A DNA stretch of 61,560 bases, taken from Faecalibacterium gallinarum. Lineage in GTDB: Bacteria; Bacillota; Clostridia; Oscillospirales; Ruminococcaceae. Of the stretch, positions 35,074 through 41,858 are shown piece by piece. The translations under genes and the position numbers were made by a program. The notes beneath the pieces are model-generated. The model was given only the letters and a program-made list of their open reading frames with translations, was not told where the DNA came from and did not search any database. The stretch lies in assembly GCF_022180365.1 (NCBI RefSeq), contig NZ_BQKV01000021.1, forward strand, positions 1 to 61,560, read 5' to 3'. Every line of letters begins with the position of its first letter. Position 1 is the stretch's first letter.

Positions 35074-35720
35074 ACAACTGGTTCAACCCTGACCGGCCGC
35101 TGCTGGCCTTTATCACCAAGATGACCTACAGCGCCTACCTGAACATTCTCTGGCTAGTGTGCAGCCTGCCCATTGTCACGGTGGGGGCCTCCACCACGGC
35201 CCTGTTTTATGTCACCCTCAAGATGGCCGAGGATCGGGACGATGGCCTGACCCGGATGTTCTTCCGGGCCTTCCGCCAGAATTTCAAGCCCGCCACCAAA
35301 CTCTGGCTGATCCTGCTGGGGGTGGGGGTGTTTCTGGGGGTGGATGGCTACATCCTTCTGCACCTGTGGAGCCAGAATGTTTTCTGGACTCTGATTGCGG
35401 CTTTGCTGATCGCGGCGGCGATTGTCTACGCCATCGTGCTGCTGTACGCCTTCCCGCTGCTGGCCCGGTTCGAGAATACCACCTTCGGCATCCTCAAAGC
35501 CTCCCTGCTGGTGGGGCTGCGGTACCTGGTCTGTACCCTGGTGATGGCGGGCATCTACTTCCTGATGGGCTGGATCGTGGTCTATCTGTTTACCCCGGCG
35601 TTCCTTTTGGGGTTTGGCTGCTGCGCCATGCTCTGCTCGTTTTTGCTGGTGAATGTGGTCCACGCCTGCGGCGGCGACCCCGACGGCCAGCCCCCGGAGG
35701 AGGAAACCCAGCATGAATGA
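35070..35720 (+). CDS. YesL-like DUF624 membrane protein
   Basis: A 216-residue protein with five to six hydrophobic spans. FITKMTYSAYLNILWLVCSL, PIVTVGASTTALFYVTLKMA and GLTRMFFRAFRQNFKPAT match the YesL/DUF624 family that is regularly encoded beside LplB/YtcP-type sugar ABC transporters. It may help assemble or regulate these importers; the biochemical function is unknown. It overlaps both neighbours by a few bases. Confidence 0.85.
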   Translation: MNNWFNPDRPLLAFITKMTYSAYLNILWLVCSLPIVTVGASTTALFYVTLKMAEDRDDGLTRMFFRAFRQNFKPATKLWLILLGVGVFLGVDGYILLHLWSQNVFWTLIAALLIAAAIVYAIVLLYAFPLLARFENTTFGILKASLLVGLRYLVCTLVMAGIYFLMGWIVVYLFTPAFLLGFGCCAMLCSFLLVNVVHACGGDPDGQPPEEETQHE

Positions 35721-36315
35721 CCAGGCGAGGAAAAACTGGGAGACCCTGCGCCGGCTCCACGGGAAAAAACGGCTGGAACACATCTGGACCTACTATAAGC
35801 TGCCCATTGTTCTGGTACTGGTGCTGGCCTATATCGTGGGGTATGTGGCTTATCGTCAGGCCACCAAAAAAGAGGATGTGCTCTATCTGGCCCTGGTCAA
35901 TCTGGCAACGGGCAGCGATTTGACATATCAGCTCATCGAGGGCTTTGCAGAGCAGCAGGGCTTGACCGAAAAACAACAGGTCTATCTCTATTCCGGGCTG
36001 CTCCTCTCGGAGAGCGAAGGGGCGGACCAGGAATACGTCTATGCCTCTGAAATGCGGATTATGGCGGCCATTGCCGCCCAGCAGCTGGATGTAGTTCTGA
36101 TGGACGCCGAGGCGCGGGACGCCTTTGCCGCCCAGGGGCATTTGATGGATCTTTCCCAGCTGGACCCGGCTTATTCGGGGCAGTGGGTGGAACTTTCGGA
36201 CGCACGCCTGATCCAGGAGGCCGGCTTTTCACAGGCCGTATACCTGGGGGTGCTGGGCAACGCACCCCACCCGGAACGGGCGAAGGAATACATAGAATAT
36301 TTGATTCAGTCCTGA
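35713..36315 (+). CDS. Single-pass membrane protein encoded after YesL, unknown function
   Basis: The ATG at 35713 overlaps the end of the yesL-like gene by 8 bp; an upstream in-frame start would lie wholly inside that gene. The 200 residues have a basic N-terminus, one span (LPIVLVLVLAYIVGYVAYR) and an outward domain that ends YLGVLGNAPHPERAKEYIEY, a pattern seen at the C-terminus of sugar-binding proteins. I suspect a membrane-tethered, binding-protein-like partner of the importer; I do not know a family name. Confidence 0.7.
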   Translation: MNDQARKNWETLRRLHGKKRLEHIWTYYKLPIVLVLVLAYIVGYVAYRQATKKEDVLYLALVNLATGSDLTYQLIEGFAEQQGLTEKQQVYLYSGLLLSESEGADQEYVYASEMRIMAAIAAQQLDVVLMDAEARDAFAAQGHLMDLSQLDPAYSGQWVELSDARLIQEAGFSQAVYLGVLGNAPHPERAKEYIEYLIQS

Positions 36316-36342
36316 ACAGACAGAATAGAAAGGGAGAGCACA

Positions 36343-37275
36343 ATGGACATTTTGGCAATCGGTGAAATCTTGATCGACCTGACCCAGACCGGCAAAGACG
36401 GGCAGGGGATTCCCCAGTTTGCAGCCAATCCCGGCGGGGCTCCGGCCAACCTGGCGGTGGCTGCGGCAAAGCTGGGGGCAAAAACTGCCTTTATCGGCAA
36501 GGTGGGAGCGGACGCGTTTGGCCGCTATCTGACCGAGGTTCTGGCAGAAAACAAGGTGGACATTTCCAGCGTGGTGACCGACCCGTCCCACCCCACCACC
36601 ATGGCGGTGGTCTCGGTGGACGCGGCGGGGGAGCGGGATTTCAGTTTCTACCGCAAGGCCAACGCCGACGTGATGCTGGCAGCGGAGGAGATCCCCGACG
36701 CGGCATTGCAGGGGGCAAAGATGGTCCATTTTGGCTCGGTGAGCCTGACGGCAGACCCCTCCCGCAGCGCGACTCTGGATGCGGTACGCCGGGCCAAGGC
36801 TCTGGGAGCCACCATTACCTACGACCCCAACTACCGGGCCAATCTCTGGCCCGACCCCGACACCGCTGCCGCCCAGATGAAGGCCCCTCTGGAACTGGTG
36901 GATATCCTGAAAGTCTCCGATGAGGAGCTGCCCCTCCTGACCGGCACCACCGACTGCGAAGCGGGCACCGCCCAGCTGACCAAACAGGGAATCGGGCTGA
37001 TCTTCGTCACCCTGGGCCCGGACGGCGTTTTCTACCGGATGGGAGAGAAAACCGGCCATGTGGCGGGCGTTCCCTGCAAGGTGGGAGACACCAACGGCGC
37101 CGGCGATACCTTCTTTGGGGCGGCCCTGTCCCAGCTGTGCAGGGAGGATCTCGCCGCCCTGACGGTGGAACGCCTGGAAAAGATTCTGGCCTTCGCCAAC
37201 AAGGCCGCCAGCATCACCACCAGCCGCCACGGCGCCATCCCCGCCATGCCCTCGCTGGAAGAAGTGGAAGGCTGA
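36343..37275 (+). CDS. scrK: PfkB-family fructokinase
   Basis: The 310-residue ribokinase-fold enzyme should phosphorylate the fructose released by the GH32 hydrolase. NPGGAPANLAVAAAKLG near residue 30 is the first PfkB signature. DTNGAGDTFFGAALSQL near the C-terminus is the second, including the catalytic Asp. Position at the end of lacI-yesL-membrane protein completes the fructan pathway. Confidence 0.88.
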   Translation: MDILAIGEILIDLTQTGKDGQGIPQFAANPGGAPANLAVAAAKLGAKTAFIGKVGADAFGRYLTEVLAENKVDISSVVTDPSHPTTMAVVSVDAAGERDFSFYRKANADVMLAAEEIPDAALQGAKMVHFGSVSLTADPSRSATLDAVRRAKALGATITYDPNYRANLWPDPDTAAAQMKAPLELVDILKVSDEELPLLTGTTDCEAGTAQLTKQGIGLIFVTLGPDGVFYRMGEKTGHVAGVPCKVGDTNGAGDTFFGAALSQLCREDLAALTVERLEKILAFANKAASITTSRHGAIPAMPSLEEVEG

Positions 37276-37300
37276 CAAAATTTTTAATCAGACAAAAGAA

Positions 37301-37347
37301 CAAAGCGCGGGCCGCCGGAAAAGATTCCAGCGGCCCGCGCTTTGGTT
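37301..37347 (+). terminator. Terminator after the fructokinase operon
   Basis: CAAAGCGCGGGCCGC and GCGGCCCGCGCTTTG are perfect 15-bp arms, followed by GTTTAA. The remaining gap to the PadR gene (37348-37554) contains no supported gene. Confidence 0.75.
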
Positions 37348-37545
37348 TAACCATAGGAGTTTTGTTTTTGGCGATCGGGCGCGAATTCTGTACAGCTGGC
37401 GCCGCTTGGAATGCGTCTTTGAATGCGAACAGGAGATTGGAACCCGCCAGGCTGCGCTGCATGCGCTACATTCCAATTGAGGGGGAGGGTGCTCAAAATG
37501 CAAAGAACAATACCCGGAGAAAACCGCAACCTTTCGGCAGAAGGT

Positions 37546-37577
37546 CTTGACTTTTACTATTGACAATAGTACTATTG
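37546..37577 (+). promoter_or_regulatory. PadR-operon promoter with overlapping palindromic operators
   Basis: TACTATTGACAATAGTA (37555-37571, 8+1+8) and CAATAGTACTATTG (37564-37577) are overlapping perfect palindromes, 28 bp upstream of the padR start. A TTGACT at about 37547-37552 can serve as -35. This is the arrangement expected for PadR autorepression. Confidence 0.7.
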
Positions 37578-37604
37578 ATAACAGTAAAGATCGGAGGTAT
37601 CAGG

Positions 37605-38129
37605 ATGTCATCCATCGATTTGGTTATATTGGGGATTGTGTTGGAGAAACCCCGGAGCGCTTACGATATTCAAAAGGATGTGGAATACCACCATCTTTCC
37701 CGCTGGACAAAAATAAGCGTGCCCTCTGTTTATCGAAAGGTTCTCCAGCTGAGCGAAAAAGGTTATCTCCAAAGCAATCTTGTCAAAGGGGAAAAGTTTG
37801 CCGATAAGACAATCTATTCCATTACCGACCAGGGCCGGGTGTATTTTAGGGAGTTGATGGCTTCCTGTGCGGCCGGCCCGGTGCCGCTGCTCTTTGATTT
37901 CAATGTAGTCATTGCCAACCTGAACAAGATAGACAGGGCCGAAGCATTGGAGCTGGTTTCGGCCTTGCGCCGTAGCATCCAGTCCTCGGCTGCTTTGAAC
38001 GAGGGGTATGCGCGGGAATTTGCAGATATCCCTTTGGTGGGGAGAACGATTTTCGAGCAGCAGCAGCTTCTCTATCGTGCTCTTTTGGAGTGGCTGGACA
38101 GCTTTGAAAGGAAGTTCTCGGAGGAATGA
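37605..38129 (+). CDS. PadR-family transcriptional regulator
   Basis: The ATG at 37605 follows CGGAGG, giving 174 residues. The winged helix (SSIDLVILGIVLEKPRSAYD, KISVPSVYRKVLQLSEKGYL) is PadR type, followed by a helical dimer domain ending in LLYRALLEWLDSFERKF. PadR proteins repress drug-efflux or detoxification genes until a small aromatic ligand binds. It overlaps the yjdF-like gene by 4 bp, with strong operators upstream. Confidence 0.88.
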   Translation: MSSIDLVILGIVLEKPRSAYDIQKDVEYHHLSRWTKISVPSVYRKVLQLSEKGYLQSNLVKGEKFADKTIYSITDQGRVYFRELMASCAAGPVPLLFDFNVVIANLNKIDRAEALELVSALRRSIQSSAALNEGYAREFADIPLVGRTIFEQQQLLYRALLEWLDSFERKFSEE

Positions 38130-38548
38130 GTGCCGTTCCGCAGAGCCGCTTGACCATCCTGTTTGAAGCTCCATTTTGGATTGGCCTATACGAAAGAATC
38201 GAACATGGCAGGTACGAAGTATGCAAAATCACATTTGGCGCTGAGCCCAAAGATTATGAGGTCTATGAGTTTCTTTTGAGGAATTGGCACAAGCTGAAAT
38301 TCAGCCCCCCGATCCAGGCCGAAGCAGCCATGGAACGAAAAACGAATCCCAAGCGGGTGCAGCGGGAAATTCAAAGTCAACTGCAAGACAAAGGCATTGG
38401 TACAAAGGCGCGGCAGGCGCTAAAACTCCAGCATGAGCAAAGCAAGCTAGAGCGAAGAACAAGGAGCCGTGAGCAGAAAGAGGCGGAGAAAGACCGCCAG
38501 TTTGCCATACGGCAGGAAAAGAAGAAAGCGAAGCATAGAGGAAGATAA
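38126..38548 (+). CDS. yjdF: YjdF-family protein (DUF2992)
   Basis: 140 residues: SRLTILFEAPFWIGLYERIE, YEVCKITFGAEPKDYEVYEF and FSPPIQAEAAMERKTNPKRV match YjdF, followed by a long Lys/Arg/Glu/Gln-rich coiled tail. In Bacillus the homologous gene follows an RNA that senses azaaromatic compounds, so a role in aromatic-toxin response is inferred. Here no leader RNA is present; the gene is coupled to padR instead. Confidence 0.85.
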   Translation: MSAVPQSRLTILFEAPFWIGLYERIEHGRYEVCKITFGAEPKDYEVYEFLLRNWHKLKFSPPIQAEAAMERKTNPKRVQREIQSQLQDKGIGTKARQALKLQHEQSKLERRTRSREQKEAEKDRQFAIRQEKKKAKHRGR

Positions 38549-38549
38549 C

Positions 38550-38735
38550 ATGCAGACAGAATGGGTTTTGTGCCCCCTTTGCGGCGGCAAAACACGCTTG
38601 AAGATTCGTGAGGATACAATCCTGGAAAACTTTCCGCTGTATTGCCCCAAGTGCAAACAGGAAACTTTGATCGCAGTACAGCGGCTAAATCTATCCATTA
38701 TCCAAGAGCCAGACGTCAAGACGCAGAGCCGATAA
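38550..38735 (+). CDS. Cysteine-rich KTR-family zinc-ribbon protein
   Basis: A 61-residue protein from ATG 38550, 1 bp after the yjdF stop. VLCPLCGGKTRLKIREDT and LYCPKCKQETLIAVQ form a two-knuckle zinc ribbon with the KTR motif. Function is unknown; it is often found near mobile elements. It completes the padR-yjdF operon, and its stop codon lies in the terminator stem. Confidence 0.8.
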   Translation: MQTEWVLCPLCGGKTRLKIREDTILENFPLYCPKCKQETLIAVQRLNLSIIQEPDVKTQSR

Positions 38736-38774
38736 CACAGAGGGAAAACCTCAGATGTTATCGGCTCTGTTTTT
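38725..38774 (+). terminator. Terminator of the padR-yjdF-KTR operon
   Basis: AGAGCCGATAACA (38725-38737) and TGTTATCGGCTCT (38756-38768) are perfect arms, then GTTTTTG. Confidence 0.85.
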
Positions 38775-38823
38775 GGGCCCAGTGAGAACAGATCGCTGGA
38801 GAGCATTTGTTCGCATCAACAAA

Positions 38824-38858
38824 AATCGGCAAGCCTCTTAAGGAGACTTGCCGATTCG
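38824..38858 (-). terminator. Terminator of the tRNA-Arg transcription unit
   Basis: On the minus strand AATCGGCAAG and CTTGCCGATT arms are followed by TTT. It sits directly after the CCA end of the tRNA half, so this flank is the natural downstream sequence of the tRNA gene. Confidence 0.8.
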
Positions 38859-38859
38859 C

Positions 38860-38904
38860 TGGCGTCCTCGGCGCGATTCGAACGCGCGGCCTTCCGCTTA
38901 GGAG
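38860..38904 (-). tRNA. 3' half of tRNA-Arg(CCU): attachment site of an integrative element
   Basis: The minus strand reads CTCCTAA (anticodon loop, anticodon CCU), GCGG, the variable loop, a T arm GCGCG-TTCGAAT-CGCGC, then CGAGGAC-G-CCA with encoded CCA. The 5' half is missing: beyond 38904 the sequence cannot form the anticodon or D stem. tRNA-Arg(CCU) genes are frequent tyrosine-integrase targets with the crossover in the anticodon loop. Because the partial copy keeps the tRNA terminator on its left, it is the distal att copy; the intact tRNA should lie at the far right end of the element. Confidence 0.8.
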
Positions 38905-39144
38905 TTTGGCGTTTCTTTTGGTACGATATACCCATCATAACTTCCCATTATTTTTGATTCGCTATGACATTGTGTGGTTACTGGTCAATCTGCACAAAAA
39001 TCCGTCAAATGCCGCCTCGTTACGGCCTGTTCAGAATGTCAAATTAGCAAATTCTTAGCACGGATGATGGCAGAAAGCCCCTTCGCCACAAGGAAAATCA
39101 GATGGGCATAGTCAAAATGCCTACGAAAAATGGGAGGCAAAATT
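38905..39144. other. Element left-end noncoding region
   Basis: 240 bp between the att half site and the excisionase gene. It is AT-rich, with no supported gene. I see no integrase fragment. It should contain integrase/excisionase arm sites, but none can be proven by eye. Confidence 0.4.
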
Positions 39145-39357
39145 ATGAGTACATCGCAGGAAAAGAAGCTGCCGAGCAACAGAACCTATACCGTGGATGA
39201 TATTGCCGCAATCCTTGGCATTGCAAAATCCACTGCATACCGGCTGGTAAACTCCGGAGAGTTCAAAACAATTCGTATCGGTTATGCGATTCGCATTTCT
39301 CGGAAGTCGTTTGAGGACTGGCTGGCGATGGAGGAACCAGAGGAAGAAACTGAATAA
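39145..39357 (+). CDS. Excisionase-like MerR/HTH_17 DNA-binding protein
   Basis: A 70-residue protein with SD GGGAGG before ATG 39145. The core TYTVDDIAAILGIAKSTAYR plus TIRIGYAIRISRKSFEDWL is the winged HTH_17 fold of small excisionases. It lies 240 bp inside the tRNA-Arg half site, which fits a recombination directionality factor. The partner tyrosine integrase is missing from the window. Confidence 0.75.
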   Translation: MSTSQEKKLPSNRTYTVDDIAAILGIAKSTAYRLVNSGEFKTIRIGYAIRISRKSFEDWLAMEEPEEETE

Positions 39358-39365
39358 CCGATAGG

Positions 39366-39400
39366 AGCACCATAGGTTGTAAACCCTATGGTGCTTTTAT
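39366..39400 (+). terminator. Terminator after the excisionase-like gene
   Basis: AGCACCATAGG and CCTATGGTGCT arms followed by TTTATTG. Confidence 0.8.
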
Positions 39401-39454
39401 TGTTGTTAAATGAGGTACTAACAATCAGTGTCTAGAGGGCCATACGGCGTTCAA

Positions 39455-39850
39455 CTAGTCAATGTTCAGTTCTTTCCTCATAGCAGCTATTAAATCCATT
39501 TTCAGTGTTTCCGTATTTCCAACATCAGTGTCGTTACATTCCCAACACTCATAGAGGTGTCCATCAAAATCTTCGGCTTTATGTATTATATCTGCACTGC
39601 CATATAATCTAAGTTTGGCCTGTATGCTATGAAATGAATTCCAAAACTCTTGCGTTTTTACCGTACCATATTGATCGTCTACTCTTATTTTGAGTAGAGC
39701 ATCAATATAGCCCAGATAGGCATTTTCACGAGCTTCTTTATGCTTTTGAGCTGCGGCGCTTTTAGCCGTGATGAAAGTTTGAATTGCTCCACCAGCAATA
39801 GCCAACACACCACCAAGAAGTACAAGCAACATTTCCGTTAGCACAACCAT
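39455..39850 (-). CDS. Small membrane-anchored protein of unknown function
   Basis: About 131 residues, AT-rich codon use. One N-terminal span (MLLVLLGGVLAIAGGAI) is followed by a charged helical domain (SAAAQKHKEARENAYLGYID) and an acidic C-terminal half. CGGAGG lies 1 bp before the ATG at 39850 and 7 bp before an in-frame GTG at 39844, so the GTG may be the true start. No family is recognised. It reads against the excisionase gene and looks like cargo. Confidence 0.55.
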   Translation of the reverse strand: MVVLTEMLLVLLGGVLAIAGGAIQTFITAKSAAAQKHKEARENAYLGYIDALLKIRVDDQYGTVKTQEFWNSFHSIQAKLRLYGSADIIHKAEDFDGHLYECWECNDTDVGNTETLKMDLIAAMRKELNID

Positions 39851-39920
39851 ACCTCCGATTATCAGATAATATATCAAGCATATCATGATTTTACTTTCTA
39901 TTCAATTACACCCTATTGTG

Positions 39921-39952
39921 ACGCCATAAGCCAATGCCTATGGCGTTTTTTC
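39921..39952 (+). terminator. Intrinsic terminator in the 39.9-40.1 kb gap
   Basis: ACGCCATA and TATGGCGT arms, then TTTTTT. No plus-strand gene ends directly before it, so it may insulate the conjugation module or be left from a lost gene. Confidence 0.6.
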
Positions 39953-40121
39953 ATGCCTGGAAATGCCCCTAAATGAGTCGAAAATCCAATGTTTTTCCCT
40001 CCACAATCAGCCGGAAGGCCACCGTCCATAGTTTTTCCTCTCCGGGGTATCTGGTCGGCATAGAGGCTGTCTTTTTCCCGAAAACGAACACTTTTTCAAA
40101 CCGCCGAAGGGAGGTGATACC

Positions 40122-41015
40122 ATGGCGGTATTTCGCATTGAGAAAACCCGTGACTACACGGTGATGTCCAACCACCACCTGCGCAACGCTGGCCTGTCCC
40201 TGAAATCCAAAGGGCTGCTCTCCATGATGCTGTCCCTGCCGGAGGACTGGAACTATACCACCAGGGGGCTTGCGAAAATCTGCAAGGAGGGCACGGACAG
40301 CATCGGTTCCGCCCTGAAGGAGCTGGAGCGGGCCGGGTACATAGTCCGCAATCGGCTGCGGGACAGCAAGGGCAAGATCGTGGATGTGGAGTATGTCATC
40401 TACGAGACGCCCCATCCCCCGGACACGGGTCAGCCGTGTGAGGACGAACCGGATACGGCTTGTCCAGATACGGAAAACCCGGATATGGATAACCCATGTC
40501 TGGAAAACCGGCCGCAATTAAATAAAGAGAAAAGAAATCCTGAAAAACAAAATACTGATTCATCAAGTACGGAAGGATCAAACCCTGTCCAATCAAGCCC
40601 CCAAACCCCCGCAGAGTGTAGCCGGACCGGACGGGACTGGATGCGGGAGCGAGAAAGCTATCGGGAACTGATTTTGGAGAACATCGAGTATAACATCCTC
40701 GTACAGAACGAGCGCATGGACCGTGACCGTCTGGACGAGCTGGTGGAGCTCATGGTGGACACCGTCTGCTCCCGCAGGGAGACGATCCGCATTGCCGGGG
40801 ACGACTATCCGGCGGAGGTGGTCAAATCCCGGTTCCTGAAGCTGAACAGTTCTCACATCGAGTATGTGCTGGACCGTATACGGGAGAACACTACCTATGT
40901 CCGCAATATCAAGAAATATCTGCTGGCTGCCCTGTATAACGCCCCGGCCACCATCGACAGCTACTATGCGTCCCTGGTGAACCACGATCTGTACGGCAGC
41001 GGAGAAAGGAGATGA
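40122..41015 (+). CDS. DUF6017 / replication-initiator-A-like DNA-binding protein of the ICE
   Basis: 297 residues with SD GGGAGGTGA before the ATG. The N-terminal winged helix (FRIEKTRDYTVMSNHHLRNA, LSLKSKGLLSMMLSLPEDWN, then GTDSIGSALKELERAGYI) is the helix-turn-helix of RepA_N/initiator-like proteins. A Pro/Asp/Asn-rich linker and a DUF6017-type C-terminal domain (YPAEVVKSRFLKLNSSHIEY) follow. Such proteins open the transfer region of Tn1549-like ICEs, just before pcfB and virD4, and may support plasmid-like replication. Confidence 0.8.
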   Translation: MAVFRIEKTRDYTVMSNHHLRNAGLSLKSKGLLSMMLSLPEDWNYTTRGLAKICKEGTDSIGSALKELERAGYIVRNRLRDSKGKIVDVEYVIYETPHPPDTGQPCEDEPDTACPDTENPDMDNPCLENRPQLNKEKRNPEKQNTDSSSTEGSNPVQSSPQTPAECSRTGRDWMRERESYRELILENIEYNILVQNERMDRDRLDELVELMVDTVCSRRETIRIAGDDYPAEVVKSRFLKLNSSHIEYVLDRIRENTTYVRNIKKYLLAALYNAPATIDSYYASLVNHDLYGSGERR

Positions 41016-41021
41016 CAGACC

Positions 41022-41510
41022 ATGCAGGAAGAAGTCACCCAGCGCACCGTTGCCCTCTGCGTGGAGGCCACCAGGCTCTCCGCCGGGATGCTGCAACAGG
41101 CCATGAAAAAGGTGCTGGACGAGATGCAGAAGGGCGTGACCGGCCACAAGACCAAGCTGCACCACGGAAAGCAGACCCTTCGGCAGCTTATGAAGCATAA
41201 CACCGGTGTATCCAACATCGAGATCACCGACCAGAACATCCGAGCCTTTTCTGCCACCGCCAAGAAGTACGGCATTGACTTCGCGCTGAAAAAGGACACC
41301 AGCGGAGAGATACCTCGCTATCTGGTGTTCTTCAAAGGCCGGGATGCCGATGTCATTACGGCGGCCTTTCGGGAGTTCTCCGCAAAGAACCTGGAGAAAG
41401 AGAAAAAGCCCTCCATCCGCAAGGAGCTGGACCAGGCAAAGCAGCAGGCCAAAGCCCAGCACTGCCAGCGGGAGAAGGTCAAAGCCAAAGACCGGGGTGT
41501 GGAATTATGA
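41022..41510 (+). CDS. PcfB-family (DUF3801) conjugation accessory protein
   Basis: 162 residues: VTQRTVALCVEATRLSAGML, then a GKQTLRQLMKHN motif, IEITDQNIRAFSATAKKYGI and a basic C-terminus. This is the PcfB/DUF3801 family, which helps load the relaxosome onto the VirD4 coupling protein. It begins 6 bp after the DUF6017 gene and overlaps the virD4 start by 4 bp. Confidence 0.88.
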   Translation: MQEEVTQRTVALCVEATRLSAGMLQQAMKKVLDEMQKGVTGHKTKLHHGKQTLRQLMKHNTGVSNIEITDQNIRAFSATAKKYGIDFALKKDTSGEIPRYLVFFKGRDADVITAAFREFSAKNLEKEKKPSIRKELDQAKQQAKAQHCQREKVKAKDRGVEL

Positions 41511-41812
41511 CGGTTGATCTGAAGAAGATTCTCATACTCAACCTCCCATATCTGCTGTTTGTGTATCTCTTTGATAAGCTCTGCCAGGCGGTGCGCCTCG
41601 CGCCCGGCCTTGACGCCTCTGAAAAGTTCCTGCATTTAAGTCAGGGCTTTACGGAGGCGTTTTCTTCTGGGCTGCCCAGCCTGCATCCGCTGGACCTGCT
41701 GGCAGGTATCACTGGGGCGGTCATCGTCCGGCTGGCGGTGTACGCCAAAGGGAAAAACGCCCGCAAATACCGCAAGGGCATTGAGTACGGCAGCGCCCGA
41801 TGGAGTGCATAA
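41507..41812 (+). pseudogene. VirD4/TcpA-type coupling protein, 5' fragment (interrupted by IME1)
   Basis: The frame encodes the first 99 residues of the ICE coupling ATPase: KKILILNLPYLLFVYLFDKL, a second span (LDLLAGITGAVIVRLAVYAK) and RKYRKGIEYGSARW at 41803. It then runs into foreign sequence and stops at 41810-41812. Exactly the next expected codon, Gly in RWGTAADIAPY, begins at 50286, in the same phase, so IME1 split the gene. Confidence 0.92.
41800..41803 (+). repeat. Left core (attL) of IME1: ATGG
   Basis: CGATGG-AGTGC at the left boundary and TTCATGG-GGCAC at the right (50282-50285) share ATGG. Removing one copy plus the insert restores the virD4 frame without a gap. Confidence 0.8.
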
Positions 41813-41858
41813 TCTTAAGTGTAAAGAACTCTACATGGACGCACAGGAGGATATGCAC

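Noticed and set aside
38807..39058. 83-codon plus frame over the tRNA-Arg half site
   Set aside because: It reads through the tRNA sequence and its terminator and has no start signal.
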